Made by a program: the position numbers and the translations under genes. DNA of 64,000 bases from Datura wrightii (taxonomy: Eukaryota > Streptophyta > Magnoliopsida > Solanales > Solanaceae): contig JASDFA010000027.1 of NCBI GenBank assembly GCA_035772735.1, positions 35,508,001 through 35,572,000 on the forward strand, given 5' to 3'. This document shows positions 1 through 11,932 of this stretch, in pieces (positions within the stretch are counted from its first letter, which is position 1; every line of letters starts with the position of its first letter). The notes beneath the pieces were generated by a model. It saw nothing but the letters and a program-made list of their open reading frames with translations. It ran no database searches and had not been told where the DNA came from.

Positions 1-262
1 GTCGAGCTTTGTTGAGGACAATGTTAAGCTTCATTTCACATGATGTTGAGTCTAACTATGATTTTTTATTCAAAGCTTTGTCTAAATGACATTGTTGAGC
101 TTCATATTTATATGATGTCTAGTGTATGCATAATTTTATAATGAGATTTGTCAATAGAAATGTTGAGCTTCGTTTCATATGATGTTGATTTTATGCATGA
201 ATTCATGTTGAGCTTCGTCACTAGACGATGTTGAGCTTCGTATTTATATGATGTAGAGTATT
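1..262 (+). repeat. Diverged short tandem repeats inside gypsy LTR
   Basis: The motif GTTGAGCTTC(A/G)T, often followed by TTATATGATGT or TTCATATGATGTT, recurs about six times at irregular spacing of roughly 40-70 bp. It lies in the LTR of the Ty3/gypsy element and has no reading frame. Probably slippage-derived expansion within the LTR; a regulatory role is possible but not shown. Confidence 0.6.
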
Positions 263-1260
263 GCATGTTTGGGAGAAGAGTCTAGCACCAAGCGGGCTAA
301 GGGTCGATAACCCTACACCCCAGAACTACGCTCCAACTTAGGTTGATTCTATTATACTATTGGGACCTCCCTTGTGAGCTATCCCCGACCCGATTGGCCC
401 CTTTCATCTTGATATCAATATCATGGTAGCGTCCCTAGCCCTGGCAAGGTTTTGAATGACTCTGCCCACTTGAGTGTAATAGTCGGGACCACGTAAGCTC
501 TATCGTGGTATGTCGGTTAAGTGACGAGTCTCCCACTGTCTATATCATTCGAATTTTTATAACCATTACTCATGATAATTATCGTATGTATGCATGTTCA
601 AGAAGCAAGGTTTGACTCACTGTTCAACTTTTAATATAAGTGTTATGTTTTAGTTTTGACTCATTCGAGTCAATCATGATGTTCTAAAGCTATGCATAGT
701 CATGTTATGATAAGAGTACGATTTCAGAATGATTGCTTGTAGCCTTCTATTTTCACTTAAAAGCTTATGATATGTCATGAAATGTTTTAAGTGATTTATT
801 TACTTAAGCGGTTTTACTTACCTTACATACTCGGTACATTTCATGTACTGACTGCATACTTTCTATGATGCATCATTTCATGATGCAGGATCCGGTTCTC
901 AGGTCCAACCCCGTTCGTAGTCGCTTATCAGAGTCAGTACCTTCTGGTTGGTGAGTCCTCATCTTTCGAGGACTAGACTTTCAATTATCTTGGTTGTATT
1001 TTCAGTTTTAGTATTGCTGAGCTAGTTGGGGGTATTGTCCCATTAGCTCATTCATATTAGAGGCTTATCAGTCTTAGACATGTTTTCAGCTTCAGATGTT
1101 CATTCTGTTGTTATGTCAAGTTGGACTTCCGTTGAGTTCGATTATGTTTCTTCATGTTTATTGGATGAGTTAGTGAATGCTTATGCCATGGGTCGACTCG
1201 GGGTCTCTCGGGGTCCCTTGTCCGGTATCTGTGATTCGGGTCTACACTTGGGTCATCACA
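1..1260 (+). mobile_element. 5' LTR (3' part) of degenerate Ty3/gypsy element
   Basis: The window opens inside this LTR. It has no coding potential and carries the TACTCGGTACATTTCATGTA stretch at about 829-848, which I associate with LTRs of plant Tekay/Del-type chromoviruses. It appears to end with TCACA at 1260, and gag-pol homology begins almost at once after it. The matching LTR start (TGTAACACC) is seen at the other end of the element at 4942. The boundary at 1260 is inferred from the CA end and the onset of coding homology; no primer-binding site is visible, consistent with a deletion here. Confidence 0.6.
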
Positions 1261-1284
1261 TAGTGCAGGTGGCGGCTAGCGCCA

Positions 1285-1700
1285 AAAAAATTTTATGTGT
1301 TATCATCTCGACAGGAACAAGAGTGTTCACTCGATGTGGTTACGAGTATTTTACGAGTATTTTGTATTGATATTTATGCATTGCTAGATCCGGGGGCCAC
1401 ATTATCCTTTGTGACTCCCTATGTTGCAATCCGTTTCGGTGTCAGTCCCAAAATTCTATCAGAACCCTTCTCAGTCTCTACTCTAGTCGATGAGTTAGTT
1501 ATAGCTTGATGGGTATACAAAGATTGCCCCGTCTCAGTCCTTCAGAAAGTCACTGCAGCCAATCTACTAGAGTTAGACATGACCAATTTTGATGTTATCT
1601 TCGGCATGGACTGGTTGTATGTTTGCTATGATTCGGTGAATTGTAGAAGTCGTACGGTAGAGTTCCGATTTCTAGGTGAACCAGTCCTAGAGTGAAAAGG
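1285..1700 (+). pseudogene. Ty3/gypsy gag C-terminus and aspartic protease remnant
   Basis: Decayed polyprotein. The 1297-1509 frame gives RQEQE then VVTSILRVF and the protease active-site motif LLDPGATLSFVTP (a D-[ST]-G-A type site, here DPGA), at about 1380-1420. After a stop at about 1507 the same type of sequence resumes (VTAANLLELDMTNFDVIFGMDWL). Most of gag is missing: the LTR is followed almost directly by the gag/protease junction, so several hundred codons have been lost. The frame is interrupted and cannot make a working protein. Family: chromovirus, Tekay/Del type (inferred from motif wording). Confidence 0.75.
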
Positions 1701-1839
1701 TAGTTCATTTGTGCCTGTAGGTCGCTTTGTTTCCTACCTCAAGGCTAGAAGAATGATTTCCAAAGGTTGTGTTTATCATCTAGTTCGAGTCAAGGATTCT
1801 ACATCTGAGACCCCGACTCTTCAGTCAGTTTATGTTGTA

Positions 1840-3080
1840 TATGAGTATCCAGAGGTGTTTTTCGATGCTCTACCAGGATTCCCTCCTGAGAGGGAGATTG
1901 ACTTTGATATTGACCTTCTTTCCGATACACAACCCATATCTATTCCTCCTTACAGGATGGCTCCAGCGGATCTAAAGGAGTTGAAGGATCTCCTAGATAA
2001 GGGGTTTATCAGGCCTAGTAAGTCTCCATGGGGTGCACCAATCTCTTTGTCCGAAAGAAGGATGATTCTCTTCTTATGTGCATTGATTATCGGCAGTTGA
2101 ACAAACTCACAATCAAGAATAAGTATCCCCTTCCCAGGAATGATGACTTGTTTGACCAGCTTCAGGGTGCTAAATGCTTCTCAAAGACAGACCTCAGATC
2201 CGGCTATCACCAGCTTAGAGTTAGGAAGAGTGACATTCCGAAGACAGCATTCAGGACGCAGTATGGTCACTACGAATTTTTCATATGTATTTTGGACAAA
2301 TGAATGCTCTTGCAACTTTTACAGATTTGATGAACAGTGTGTTCAAACAGTATTTGGACATGTTCGTCATTATCTTATAGATGATATTATCATATACTCT
2401 CGGAGCGAGGAGGAGCATGGCGCTCACTTGAGGGTTGTCTTGCAGACTCTCAAAGACCGATAGTTGTTCGCTAAGTTTAGCAAGTGTGAGTTTTGGCTTG
2501 ACACGGTTGTATTCTTGGATCATATGGTGTCTAGTGAGGGTGTTCAGGTGGATTCTTAGAAGATTGAGGCGGTGAATAATTGGCTTAGACCAGTCACTCC
2601 TACCGATATTAGGAGCTTCTTGGGCATAACTAGCTATTACCAGAGGTTCGTAGAGGAATTTTCATCCATTGCAGCACCGTTGACTAAGTTGACTTAGAAA
2701 AAGGCCAAGTTTCAGTGGTCTGATGCTTGTGAGAAGAACTTTCAAGAGTTGAAGACTTGACTCACTTCGGCCCTAGTGTTGACCTTACCCGAAGGCACAG
2801 ATAGGTTTATGGTGTATTGTGATGTGTCGAGGATTGGCCTTCGGTGTGTATTGATGTAGTGTGGTAAGGTGATTGCATATGTTTCTAGGCAGCTTAAGAC
2901 CCATGAGAAGAATTATCCGACTCATAATCTCGAGTTGGCGGCGATGGTATTTGAGACATTACTTATATGGGGTGTATGTGGATGTTTTCATGGATCACAA
3001 GAGCCTTCAGTATGTGTTCACTCAGAAGGACCTGAATTTGCGACAAAGGAGATGGCTAGAGTTTTTCAAAGGATTATGAC
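1840..3080 (+). pseudogene. Ty3/gypsy reverse transcriptase and RNase H remnant
   Basis: The 1711-2100 frame ends with the RT entry (IPPYRMAPADLKELKDLL, then FIRPSKSPWGAP). A +1 shift leads into FVRKKDDS and CIDYRQLNKLTIKNKYPLPR (2028-2303), then SKTDLRSGYHQLRV. The catalytic YxDD box survives in altered form as LIDDIIIYS at about 2372-2398. Connection-domain sequence (SFLGITSYYQRFV) lies at 2610-2650 and RNase H (AYVSRQLKTHEKNYPTHNLELA) at 2870-2945. Frameshifts near 2030, 2290 and 3000 and several stops break it. A dead copy. Confidence 0.85.
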
Positions 3081-3439
3081 ATGAGTATCTTTTACCATCT
3101 GGGCAAGGCCAATGTAGTAGAGGATGCCCTTAGCAGGTTTTCCATGGAGAGTGTGTCCCATGTTGAGGATGGGAGGAAAGAGTTGGTGAAGGATGTTCAT
3201 CGGCTGGAACGTTTAGGGGTTCGCTTTATTGACTCGAATGATGGTGGTGTCATTGTTCAGAATGGGTCAAAATCTTCATTAGTGACCGTGGTCAAGGCTA
3301 GGTAAGATGAGGATCCTACCTTGGTGAAGTTGAAGGAAGCGGTCCGAAATCAGAAAGTGGAGGTCTTCTCTCAAGGGAGAGATGGTGTGCTTCGATATTA
3401 GGGACGTTTATGTATTTCGGGTGTTGATGATTTGAGAGT

Positions 3440-4650
3440 CCCGATATTCTATCCATTCAGGTGCCACCAAGATGTACCGAGATCTACGGGAAATCTCTTG
3501 GTGTGGCATGAAGAAGTACATAACGGAGTTTGTGGCTAAGTGTCCAAATTGCCAATAAGTGAAAGTTGAGCATCAGAGACCTAGAGGTATGCTATAAAAC
3601 ATTAGTATCCCCACTTGGAAGTGGGAAGAGATCAATATGGATTTTATTACAGAGTCGTCTCTTACTCACCGACAGTATGACCCTATATGGGTGATTGTGG
3701 ACAGATTGACCAAAGCAGCACATTTCCTACCGGTCAAGACCACAGATTCAGCTGAGGATTATGCTACACTTTACATTTGGGAGTTAGTTCGGTTTCATGG
3801 GTTCCCTTTGTCTATCATCTCAGATAGGGGTACTCAGTTTACCTTTTAGTTTTGGAGGTTGTTTCAGAAGGGTCTGGGTACTCAGGTGAAGCTCAGCACA
3901 ACTTTTCAGCCACAAATTGATGGCCAGGCTGAGGGGACCATTCAGACCTTAGAGGATATGTTGAGAGCTTGCGTGATCAATTTCAAGGGTAGTTGGGATG
4001 ATCACTCGCCTCTTATCAAGTTTTCCTACAACAATAGTTACCATTCTAGCATCCAGATGGCTCTATTTGAGGCTCTCTATGGGAGGAGGTGTAGGTCGCC
4101 TATTGGTTGATTTGAGGTAAGTGAGGCTACATTGATAGGGCCAGATTCAGTTCATGAGGCTATAGAGAAAGTTCAACTTATTAGAGATAGGCTAAAAACA
4201 GCTCAGAGTTGGCAGAAATCCTATGCGGATGTTAGGAAGAGAGATTTTGAGTTTGTCGTTGACGATTGGGTGTTTCTAAAGGCGTCTCCTATAAAGGGAT
4301 TTATGAGATTTGGAAAGAAAGGAAAACTTCGTCCCTGATATGTTGGGCCTTACAGGATTTTGAGGCGAGTTAGCAGTGTGGCTTATGAGTTGGAGCTACC
4401 AGCGGAGTTAGCCTCGGTGCATCAGGTGTTTCATGTGTCCTTGTTGAAGAAGTGCATCGATGATCCATCTCTAGTTGTTCCAGTAGGGGACATTGGAGTG
4501 AAGGAAAACCTTACCTATGAGGAGGTACCAGTTGAGATCCTCGATCGTTAGGTTCGTAAGTTGAGGAACAATAAAGTAGCCTCCATGAAAGTGTTGTGGA
4601 GAAATGAGCTTGTTGAGAGAGCTACGAGGGAAGCCTAAGCAGATATGATG
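3440..4650 (+). pseudogene. Ty3/gypsy integrase and chromo-like C-terminus remnant
   Basis: Integrase core in the 3637-3849 frame: MDFITE, VDRLTKAAHFLPVK and IISDRGTQF (first and second acidic residues of DDE). A stop at about 3848 separates it from the 3859-4110 frame with ADQAE-type sequence (DGQAEGTIQTLEDMLRAC, third acidic residue region) and ALYGRRCRSPIG. A further frame (4132-4338, 4360-4551) gives the C-terminal part ending LASVHQVFHVSLLKKC and, after a stop, a tail resembling the chromo-like end of Tekay elements. At least four stops interrupt it. The zinc-binding HHCC region before 3600 is badly eroded. Confidence 0.8.
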
Positions 4651-4941
4651 GCTAGATACCCGCATCTTTTCCCTCTCAGTTCCTTACAAGTTTGAGGTAC
4701 CAGTTCCATCCTTAATATTCTATTCAAATTCATGTCATGTCCAAACCTCTCAAGTTTCTTTCATGTTTTAGCACGCATGTATGTTTCATGAATTCAATTC
4801 AATCATGTATTTCAGTCCGGAGTCAGTCACTCCGCTAGTTTTCAATTTTGGGTTGTTCAGTTTTGGGATTACAGTTCTTTCCTTAGCCCTCTAGTGTTTT
4901 TAAGACAACATTCGAGGACTATATTCCTAAGGAAGAGATAT

Positions 4942-5925
4942 TGTAACACCTCGAATCATGATATGGCTCCTAGTAGAAAAAAGAATTGAAGTTGCAAGTT
5001 TGATGCAGGTGACGGCCCATCAGACGAGTAACGGACCATCTGTCACGGCGTCGTAGCTCTAACGAAGGAGTTGATAGCCATCAGCTGAGTGACGGACCAT
5101 CACCTATGGCATCAAGGTCAGGCCCCGGAGTCCCCTGAGTGATGGAGGACCTGACGGACCGTCAGCGGATTGACGACCCATCACTTCCACCATCGCTAAG
5201 GGTCAGACAGGACCCCTTTCTGGTTAGCAATGACGGACCGTCGGCCTTGTGACGGGCCATGACTTCCACCGTCTGGGTGCCCAGTCTTTCAAATTCAGCC
5301 CCATTCTCAGGGGCAATTTTGTTTTCTTCTAGATTTTAACTCCTATACTACGTCGTTTTGAGCTTTGAGAAGGGTGTCTTAGAGATTTTAGCCTTCCTAA
5401 ACTCCCATTCTATTCCTAACACTCCCAATACAAGATCAAAGTCCCTCAACGTGAATTCTAGGGTTCTTCATCAAGTTCATCCCAAATCTTCTTGGGTTTT
5501 TAAGGCAAGTGTGGAAATCAATTACCCAGGTATGTAGGGTCATGAGTGGGGGATTTCATCCACCCTCATGCCCAATTTTCATCTCTAATTCATGAACTCA
5601 AGTCTCCAAGCATGTTCTTATAAAATTCTAAATTTAGACCCAATTCTTATGAAATCTCTTATGAACTTCCATGAAATCAAGTCTATTATGATTCAATCCA
5701 GGTTTTATAATTACGAATGCGTGTTTCTTCTAAGATTCCTCACCAAGTCATGTTTTCAAGCTTATGAGGATTTTACCCGATCTTACATGATCTTATGAAT
5801 TTCAAGCTTTTGAACCCATGATTTCAACTACAATGAATTATCAAGATATGCATGTATGCCATGAATTTTAATCCATGATTTCAAGTTATGAAGTTTTATT
5901 CAAGTATGCATGATTTCACGATTTG
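4942..5925 (+). mobile_element. 3' LTR of Ty3/gypsy element, truncated
   Basis: Begins TGTAACACCTCG right after a purine-rich tract (AAGGAAGAGA), the expected polypurine tract. From about 5005 to 5280 it carries many copies of GACGGACCRTC / ACGGCCCATC-like motifs, some in inverted pairs, giving this part a GC content well above its surroundings. It loses identity near 5925 where copia sequence begins, so the LTR is cut off and cannot be compared base by base with the 5' LTR. Confidence 0.7.
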
Positions 5926-6262
5926 GGTAGGCCCATGTAAAGACAAGTATGCAGAAATCAGGAAAGAAAACTACTGAACACTTCAATTCCTTAGTGATCT
6001 TAGACACTGATAGCAGATTAAATCTAAAGACCGGTATAAATAGAACATTAGATATATGATAATGATTTAGCACATATGAACTGCCTATATGGGATACAAA
6101 CACTTGACTTCTAATTAGCAATTGCACTGAGTTTCTTTCAGATTTTGGTACTTCAAAATAACTATTCAGCAAATCAAGACAGGTAGTCATATGATTTGTT
6201 GCACCAGAATCTATTGTCCAACTATCACCTACACTATCAGTAGTTAAGGCAGTCAAGAGAGG
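5910..6262 (-). pseudogene. Inverted copia protease fragment
   Basis: On the minus strand the frame ending at 5900 contains SWTIDSGATNHMT, the Ty1/copia aspartic protease active site (DSGA), followed by LNSYFEVPKS and HISNVLFIPVFRFNLLSVSKI, typical sequence between protease and the pre-integrase domain. It lies head-to-head with a plus-strand copia RT that starts at about 6262. The integrase is absent. This is a rearranged piece, not a gene; whether both halves come from one copy is not shown. Confidence 0.8.
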
Positions 6263-7641
6263 TGGAGAGATACAAGGCCAAAATAATAGCCAAGGGGTAT
6301 AGCCAGAAGGCAGGATTAGACTATTCTGAGACTTTTTCACCTATTGCTAAGATGGTGACAGTTTGGTTCATTATTGCTCTTTCTGCCACCAGAGGTTGGT
6401 ATCTTTACTAGATAGATGTTCATAATGCATTCCTTAATGGTGAACTATTAGAAGAGGTCTACATGCATATTCCTGAAGGGTTTTCTAGACAAGGGGAGAC
6501 TATGAAGGTCTGCAAACTACATAACTCCCTATATGGACTGAAGCAAGCTCTTAGGCAGTGGAACAGGAAGCTAACAGATGCACTCATCCAAATGACTATT
6601 CATTGTTCACTCAAAAGTCTAGACCAGATCTTGTGATTGTGTTGGTCTATGTAGATGATCTACTGATCACTGGAAACAATACAACAATGATAGATCAAGC
6701 CAAACAAGACTTGCAGCACAACTTCAAAACGAAGAATCTAGGAGAGCTTAAGTTTTTTCTAGGCATGGAAGTGGTCAGGTCCAGAGAAAGCATAGTTATA
6801 TGCCAAAGAAAATATGCCTTGGAGTTAGTCTTAGAAACTGGTTTAGGTGGAGCAAAACCTACTAGCACTCCACTTGAGTTAAATTAGAAGTTGACTTCTA
6901 TAGAGTATGACAAACACATACATAATGGGGAAGAAAAGGAGGATGAGGTTCTGAATGAACCTGGTGTCTATCAAAGACTAGTGGGAAGGCTCCTATACCT
7001 CACTATGACCAGGCCTGACATATCCTTTGCAATTCAGCTCCTAAGTCAATTTATGCATTGTCCTAAAGTATCTCATAGGGAGGCATCTCTAAGAGTGTTG
7101 AGGTACATCAAAGGCACTCCAAGCTTTGGTTTGTTCATGCCAGCTGAAAACACAAATTAGTTACATGCCTACTGTGATTCAGACTAGGGAGCATGCCCAC
7201 AAACTAGAAGGTCAGTTACTGGCTACATTGTTAGTCTTGGTGGAGCTCTTATTTCCTGGAAGTCAAAGAAGCAAGACACTATTTCCAGAAGTTCAGCTGA
7301 GGCTGAGTTTAGAAGCGTGGTTGTTTGTACTGCAGAACTTATTTGGTTAACAGGGATGCTCAAGGATGTTGGAGTCCAAATCAAACAACCTATATATTTA
7401 TGTTGTGACAGCAAGGTTGCTATTCATATTGCTGCAAATTCTATATTTCATGAAAGAACCAAGCATATTGACGTAGACTGCCATTTTGTGAGAGAAAGAA
7501 TTAGTCAAGGAATGATCAGAATCATTCATGTCTCCACTTAAGAACAACTGGCATATGTGTTTACAAAGGGACTGGGAAGAGCTCAACATGAATATCTTCT
7601 GAGTAAACTGGTATTAAAGAGGCCATCAGCTTAAAGGGGAG
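6262..7641 (+). pseudogene. Ty1/copia reverse transcriptase-RNase H remnant
   Basis: Starts inside RT (KAKIIAKGYSQKAGLDYSETFSPIAK, in pieces) and continues with DVHNAFLNGELLEEVYM, SLYGLKQA and, after a frameshift near 6600, the catalytic LVYVDDLLITGN at about 6640-6675. LGELKFFLGMEV, then VGRLLYLTMTRPDISFA (6985-7030), leads into RNase H: the tail contains SSAEAEFRSV (about 7290), LCCDSKVAIHIAANSIFHER and HIDVDCHFVRE. Stops at about 6885, 7158 and 7540 and frameshifts break it. The 3' end runs into AAAGGGGAG (polypurine tract) and the LTR at 7642. Confidence 0.88.
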
Positions 7642-7931
7642 TGTTGAGATATATAGAAGAATAACAAGTTGATGTAACTGTGGTAGAGTTAGAAGGATAA
7701 CTAAGGCAGCTAGAATGGGAACTAAGTTGATTAAGTTGTTAGGCTGTTAGGAGAGAAGAGGTGAAGTTAGTTTAGTTGTATAAATAGCTCAAGTAAGTTA
7801 TTGACAGAAGATAAGAATGCGGAGATAGAAATGGGGTGATAAGCTCTCACATGTTCCTCTGTAATGGCTACGGGTTGATTGTGACTGAAACCTCTTGTTA
7901 TAGAATAGCTCTTCTATCTAGATTTCTAACA
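7642..7931 (+). mobile_element. Copia 3' LTR
   Basis: 290 bp, TGTTGAGAT...TTTCTAACA, so with TGTT/AACA inverted ends. It follows the polypurine tract TTAAAGGGGAG directly. A TATA-like TATAAATA lies at about 7780-7787 and would be the LTR promoter. The 5' LTR partner is not in this window segment, in line with the rearranged 5' half. The flank after 7931 (GCTTC) has no visible partner copy. Confidence 0.75.
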
Positions 7932-8317
7932 GCTTCCAACGAGTGTTTGCTGAAAAAATCAAAAGTTTGCAAATGAAGTTAAATTTATGAAATAGGGGTT
8001 AAAGGTAAGTAAATTAGGTTTGATCAAACTTCTTTTTTTCGGGTATGGTCAGAAAACAAGAATAAATGGACTGAATATTAAGCTAAGCAAAGTGTAAGAA
8101 ATTTTAAGTGATAAAATGTAAGAACTAGAGCAAGAAACAAGAAGATCTTTCTATTTCTTAAAACATAATTGTAGAAAAATGGCTATTACAAGTGAAAGAT
8201 GAGATGCCCTTGTTCTCCGATGCAAGGGTTTATTTAGAGGGCAAAAAAATTATGAATATTGATGAGAGGCCAAAAGTACATATTTTTCGCCTCAATTTTC
8301 CTCGTGTTTCCCTTCTT
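7932..8317. other. Intergenic, nothing recognised
   Basis: AT-rich sequence with no open frame of note and no clear repeat structure. Confidence 0.5.
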
Positions 8318-8681
8318 TAGGGATGTCAAATGGGCAAGTTGAACCCTTCTTTAAGTAGGTATAAATGAGGCCTATATCCAACCCAACATCCCGACCAACT
8401 CAACCAATTTTGTATTTGTTTTCTTATAATTTGTCTGCTTAACAAGTCAACCGACAAACAACTTTCTTTTCTTTATAGAGAGAGAAGTTTGGATGATCAC
8501 AAAACAAACCAACAAAAGAAATTATTTTCTATTTTTGTCAATGTTTTGTGTTTGTAAATCTTGCTATCTTGGTAAAGACCCAAACTTTTAGATGGGGTGA
8601 TTACGAACGGATCAGGCTGACCTTGGACTAGTTGGGCTAGTTAAACTTGTATAGTTGTATGCTCTAAGTTTTACACCCCTA
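8318..8681. mobile_element. hAT-like MITE, weak
   Basis: Starts TAGGGATGTCAAA and ends TTTTACACCCCTA, giving inverted ends TAGGGATGTCAAA / TAGGGGTGTAAAA. Inside are scattered CCAACCCA and GGGCTAG motifs typical of the small hAT-type elements found elsewhere in this window. The flanking octamers (CCCTTCTT and TCCCCCTC) agree at only four of eight places, so the target duplication is lost or the boundary is off. Confidence 0.45.
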
Positions 8682-10231
8682 TCCCCCTCATCTTTGTTTT
8701 TCTCATCTTTCTGCTTGTTTTATTTTTAAAATTTTGATGATCCATAGGAGCCACCCCTAACGTCTTCAAGTTTGTTTTGCTTGCATAACATGCTGTCCAT
8801 AAGGGGATTGATTCTGGGATTGCCTATCAGCATGTGTTTAGCTACATGCATGCTTTGAACCTAACTGTATCAAACTTAGGATGAGGCAATATATAGAGTT
8901 ATTGCAATCCTCTGATCTCTGAGTTATCAGTCTCAACTTCATATTATGTTCACTTGATTGCTCATGCTTGCTTAAAGAGGATATAAATTAACAGAAAATT
9001 ACTTGTCATTCATCCTCCTCAAAGCTCATATATATTACTCACAATTTGTAGATAGTTTTACGTCCTAATGATTTGGCCGATACAGTAGTTGGACAAAAAA
9101 GAGTACCTCCTGGCGCCTCATGCAACTTCAGTCATTATCCACCATTTTCTATTTTGTGTTGGTGAAATATAAGTTGATTGTAATTGAGTTAATTTCACTC
9201 AACTTGCCTTCCAATTTCAGTAATTTGTGTTGTTGCTATATCTGTTGTCTGTGAAGAGGCCATGTTTTCATACAGATGGTCCAAGTACCGAATGCCAAGG
9301 TTAGATAGGTTAATTAGATTCGATTGGAAAAAGGATGCGTGTGGAAAGAATAGCTTTAGTTTATGCCATTTCTTTCATTCTATTGTTAAAATATTATATG
9401 CCTTTTAGTTGCCAATCAGTTTCCATGAAACAGAAGAAAGAAGTAAATATGACTGAAAATGGAATTATTAAGTAGGCGTGTGGACCTTACTTGAAGTTGA
9501 AAATTGTTCAAACCAAATCTCTTCTTTTTTTAGTTAAACCGAAGAGAACCAAGCTAGTCAACTTACTCCCTAAACGTTCATAAACAGACATCTTTTTCTT
9601 TCTTTTTTCTTTTGCTCTTGATCACTATTATCAATTGGATCTTCTTTAGTTGGATGGTAATAATTAGACAAATAAATTATTAATTAAAAAAATGAAAGTG
9701 AAAGATTGATTGATTATTGTGTTCAATTCAACAACAACTCTCAGAAAATAATCTAAACTCATCATCCAAATTAAGCCACCCTTTAAGAAGAAATACCATA
9801 TTCACAATATGCTTATGTGGATATACCAAATCCATAAAAACACCTTCTTGGATGATTTTTTGTTGTTCTATTATTTACAATGCCCACAATTGCAAAAGAC
9901 ATTCATCCTAATTTTGGAGAAATATAGAGGGCGATGAAGAAGAAGAAAACTGAATCTATTTAAGAAGAAGGGATGAGTTATTACAAAATGAAGAATAAAT
10001 TGAAGAAGGATGAAAAAGAAGAGGAAAAAAATCTGCAATTTTGCAGAAAAAATGAAGAAGAAAGAGTGTGAAGAAGAAGAAGAGTATTTAAAGGTGAAAT
10101 TCCTTTTTTTTTTAAAAAAAAAAAGACAAAATGCTTACTCAGCAATTTATAGCCATTATAATGTTATAGAGGCGATTTTTAATGACTAAAATATCAGTCA
10201 CACGTACGGAAATGATTGAACACACAAAACT
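8682..10231. other. Intergenic, no gene seen
   Basis: About 1.5 kb of AT-rich sequence. A purine-rich GAAGAAGAA-type stretch lies at about 9930-10080 and an oligo(T)/oligo(A) junction at 10103-10125. Short open frames here have no recognisable content. Confidence 0.5.
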
Positions 10232-10291
10232 TTGATCCAGTCAGCATTTAAGTATCAAACGCAAAGTTCGCATAGTTTAGTTGATAATCTT

Positions 10292-10682
10292 GTTGATGCT
10301 GCTGATCATGATAACCTTAGCATTTGTATAAGTGAACAGCATGACCTGCTGAACAAGCCATCATTGAGTGGTATTCCATTGCTGGTATTGGGGAGCAAGA
10401 TCGACAAGCCTGGAGCCCTGTCCGAGCAGCCTTTGACGGATGAGATAGATGTAAGCACGATTATGATTGGTCTTAGTTTGTGTTTGGGTTGATTCAAGTA
10501 ACTTCTAAGGAATTTATCAAATTGGAACCCAAGTAATCAAGGAAAACCAAGGGCATACGTGTTTTTATCTATGTAGACTCCTTGGAACAAAACAATTGCT
10601 TCGTTGTGCGGAGCATTGAAATCTATAACCGACAGAGTGATCTCATGCAAAAATGCCACCAATATTGATTGGCTTGTTAATA
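10292..10682 (+). pseudogene. ARL8-like small GTPase pseudogene fragment
   Basis: The frame from 10292 reads VDAADHDNLSI, then HDLLNKPSLSGIPLLVLG and SKIDKPGAL, matching the ADP-ribosylation factor-like 8 family around the G4 motif (normally NKID; here SKID, so the guanine-recognition Asn is lost). It stops being similar at 10450, where GTAAGC would be a splice donor. A second piece at 10620-10682 reads KSITDR then VISCKNATNIDWLV, the next conserved part of ARL8 including the G5-like SCK, but with in-frame losses relative to the family (about six residues after SITDR, about three before DWL). The first half of the protein (P-loop, switch regions) is not found nearby. ARL8 acts in vesicle and lysosome/vacuole traffic; this copy is a relic. 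Confidence 0.75.
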
Positions 10683-10690
10683 GGAGCTGG

Positions 10691-11930
10691 CCATGCCCGA
10701 ATTCGTTATCTTAACCGTGCCCAAAATCAAAGAGTTAAAAAGGATGATAACCTTTCTTCTGCCACTTATTTTGTATGTTAATATTTGTGAGGCTATTGGT
10801 TCCTTCTGCTGCTTTCTCCATATTTCTCTTGCCGATCGAAAGAGCCGTCACATGTGTTTTAAACTGACCGCCGGTCCTCTTCTTTCTTTTTTTTTCTCAT
10901 TATATTACTTCATAATACATCCGTCTCAGCCATCAAATTTTGCCCCTTTCTTCATATTAAGCTTGTATGCCAAATCTTTACTATTCAAAGTAGATTGCAT
11001 AATGCTTCTTGCACTGGAATATCAATACGTAGACGACATCAATCATTTTTCGAATCACAGCTTCATCAAAAGTTTACATGGATCAACGGCAATTCATCTA
11101 AGCTCATTTTGTACAGCCACTTCGGACCAAAAACAGAATACAGGGAAAAAGAGTACTGATTTTTGAAGGATATACAAATTTGCTTGTCAACCACCAATAG
11201 GAGATTTCTGAAATCCTCTCGACTATAAACTTCATTCTTACCTCAATGCTATATTTAAGATCGCTAGCCATGAAAAAAAGAGTTCTCCACATTTACAATT
11301 CTATCAACATATACAATAAAATGCCAACTGTATGACGATGAAAACCCTAATGGTGGATCCACATAGTGTCATCTGCATTAATAAGGAAAGATTTTGTAAA
11401 TAAATGATGTCATTAAAGAACCATGACTAAGGTTTTGCTGTAAAAAGAAACCAAGCAAATATATCCTAAATCAAGCTGAATCAACCATTGGTCGTGGTAC
11501 AACAGATATGATGAACTTCTTGGTAAAGATAACATATTGAGAAGCTTCGGAAGTACATAAATAAAAGGGAACAAAATTCAGAACCTACAGAAGTGAACAC
11601 ATCTCGCTACACCGTCCATTGAGGAGATACCAATATTTCAGAAGGCTGACAGCATTCCAGCCTCCAAATTAAGCAAATGTGACGAGACATGATGTGTTCT
11701 AGCAGCACTTAAAAGCAGTATATCAAAATTTTATGTTGAAAACTAACAGCAACTTCATGAAATTGCCTATCCTCTATGCAATAGGATCCTATATTATAAT
11801 ACTGATTGAACGTGTGAATCTAGCAAGTTGGCCTTCAATGAAAATGTGTTAAGTGTAAACCTGTCTGCTCATGCACAAAGGAGAGCATCTCAAATTTTCA
11901 TCAAACCCATGCAACAAAATAGATATTTAA
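10691..11930. other. Intergenic, no gene supported
   Basis: Contains an open frame at 10693-11166 with hydrophobic stretches, but its composition follows the pyrimidine-rich DNA and it shows no family motif. No RNA gene or repeat boundary recognised. Confidence 0.45.
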
Positions 11931-11932
11931 TA

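Noticed and set aside
8318..8681. Confident hAT MITE call with target duplication
   Set aside because: Inverted ends are fair but flanking octamers match at only half the places, so kept at low confidence.
10693..11166. 157-codon plus-strand frame with hydrophobic stretches and YVDD-like text
   Set aside because: No other RT or membrane-protein motif; composition follows pyrimidine-rich DNA.
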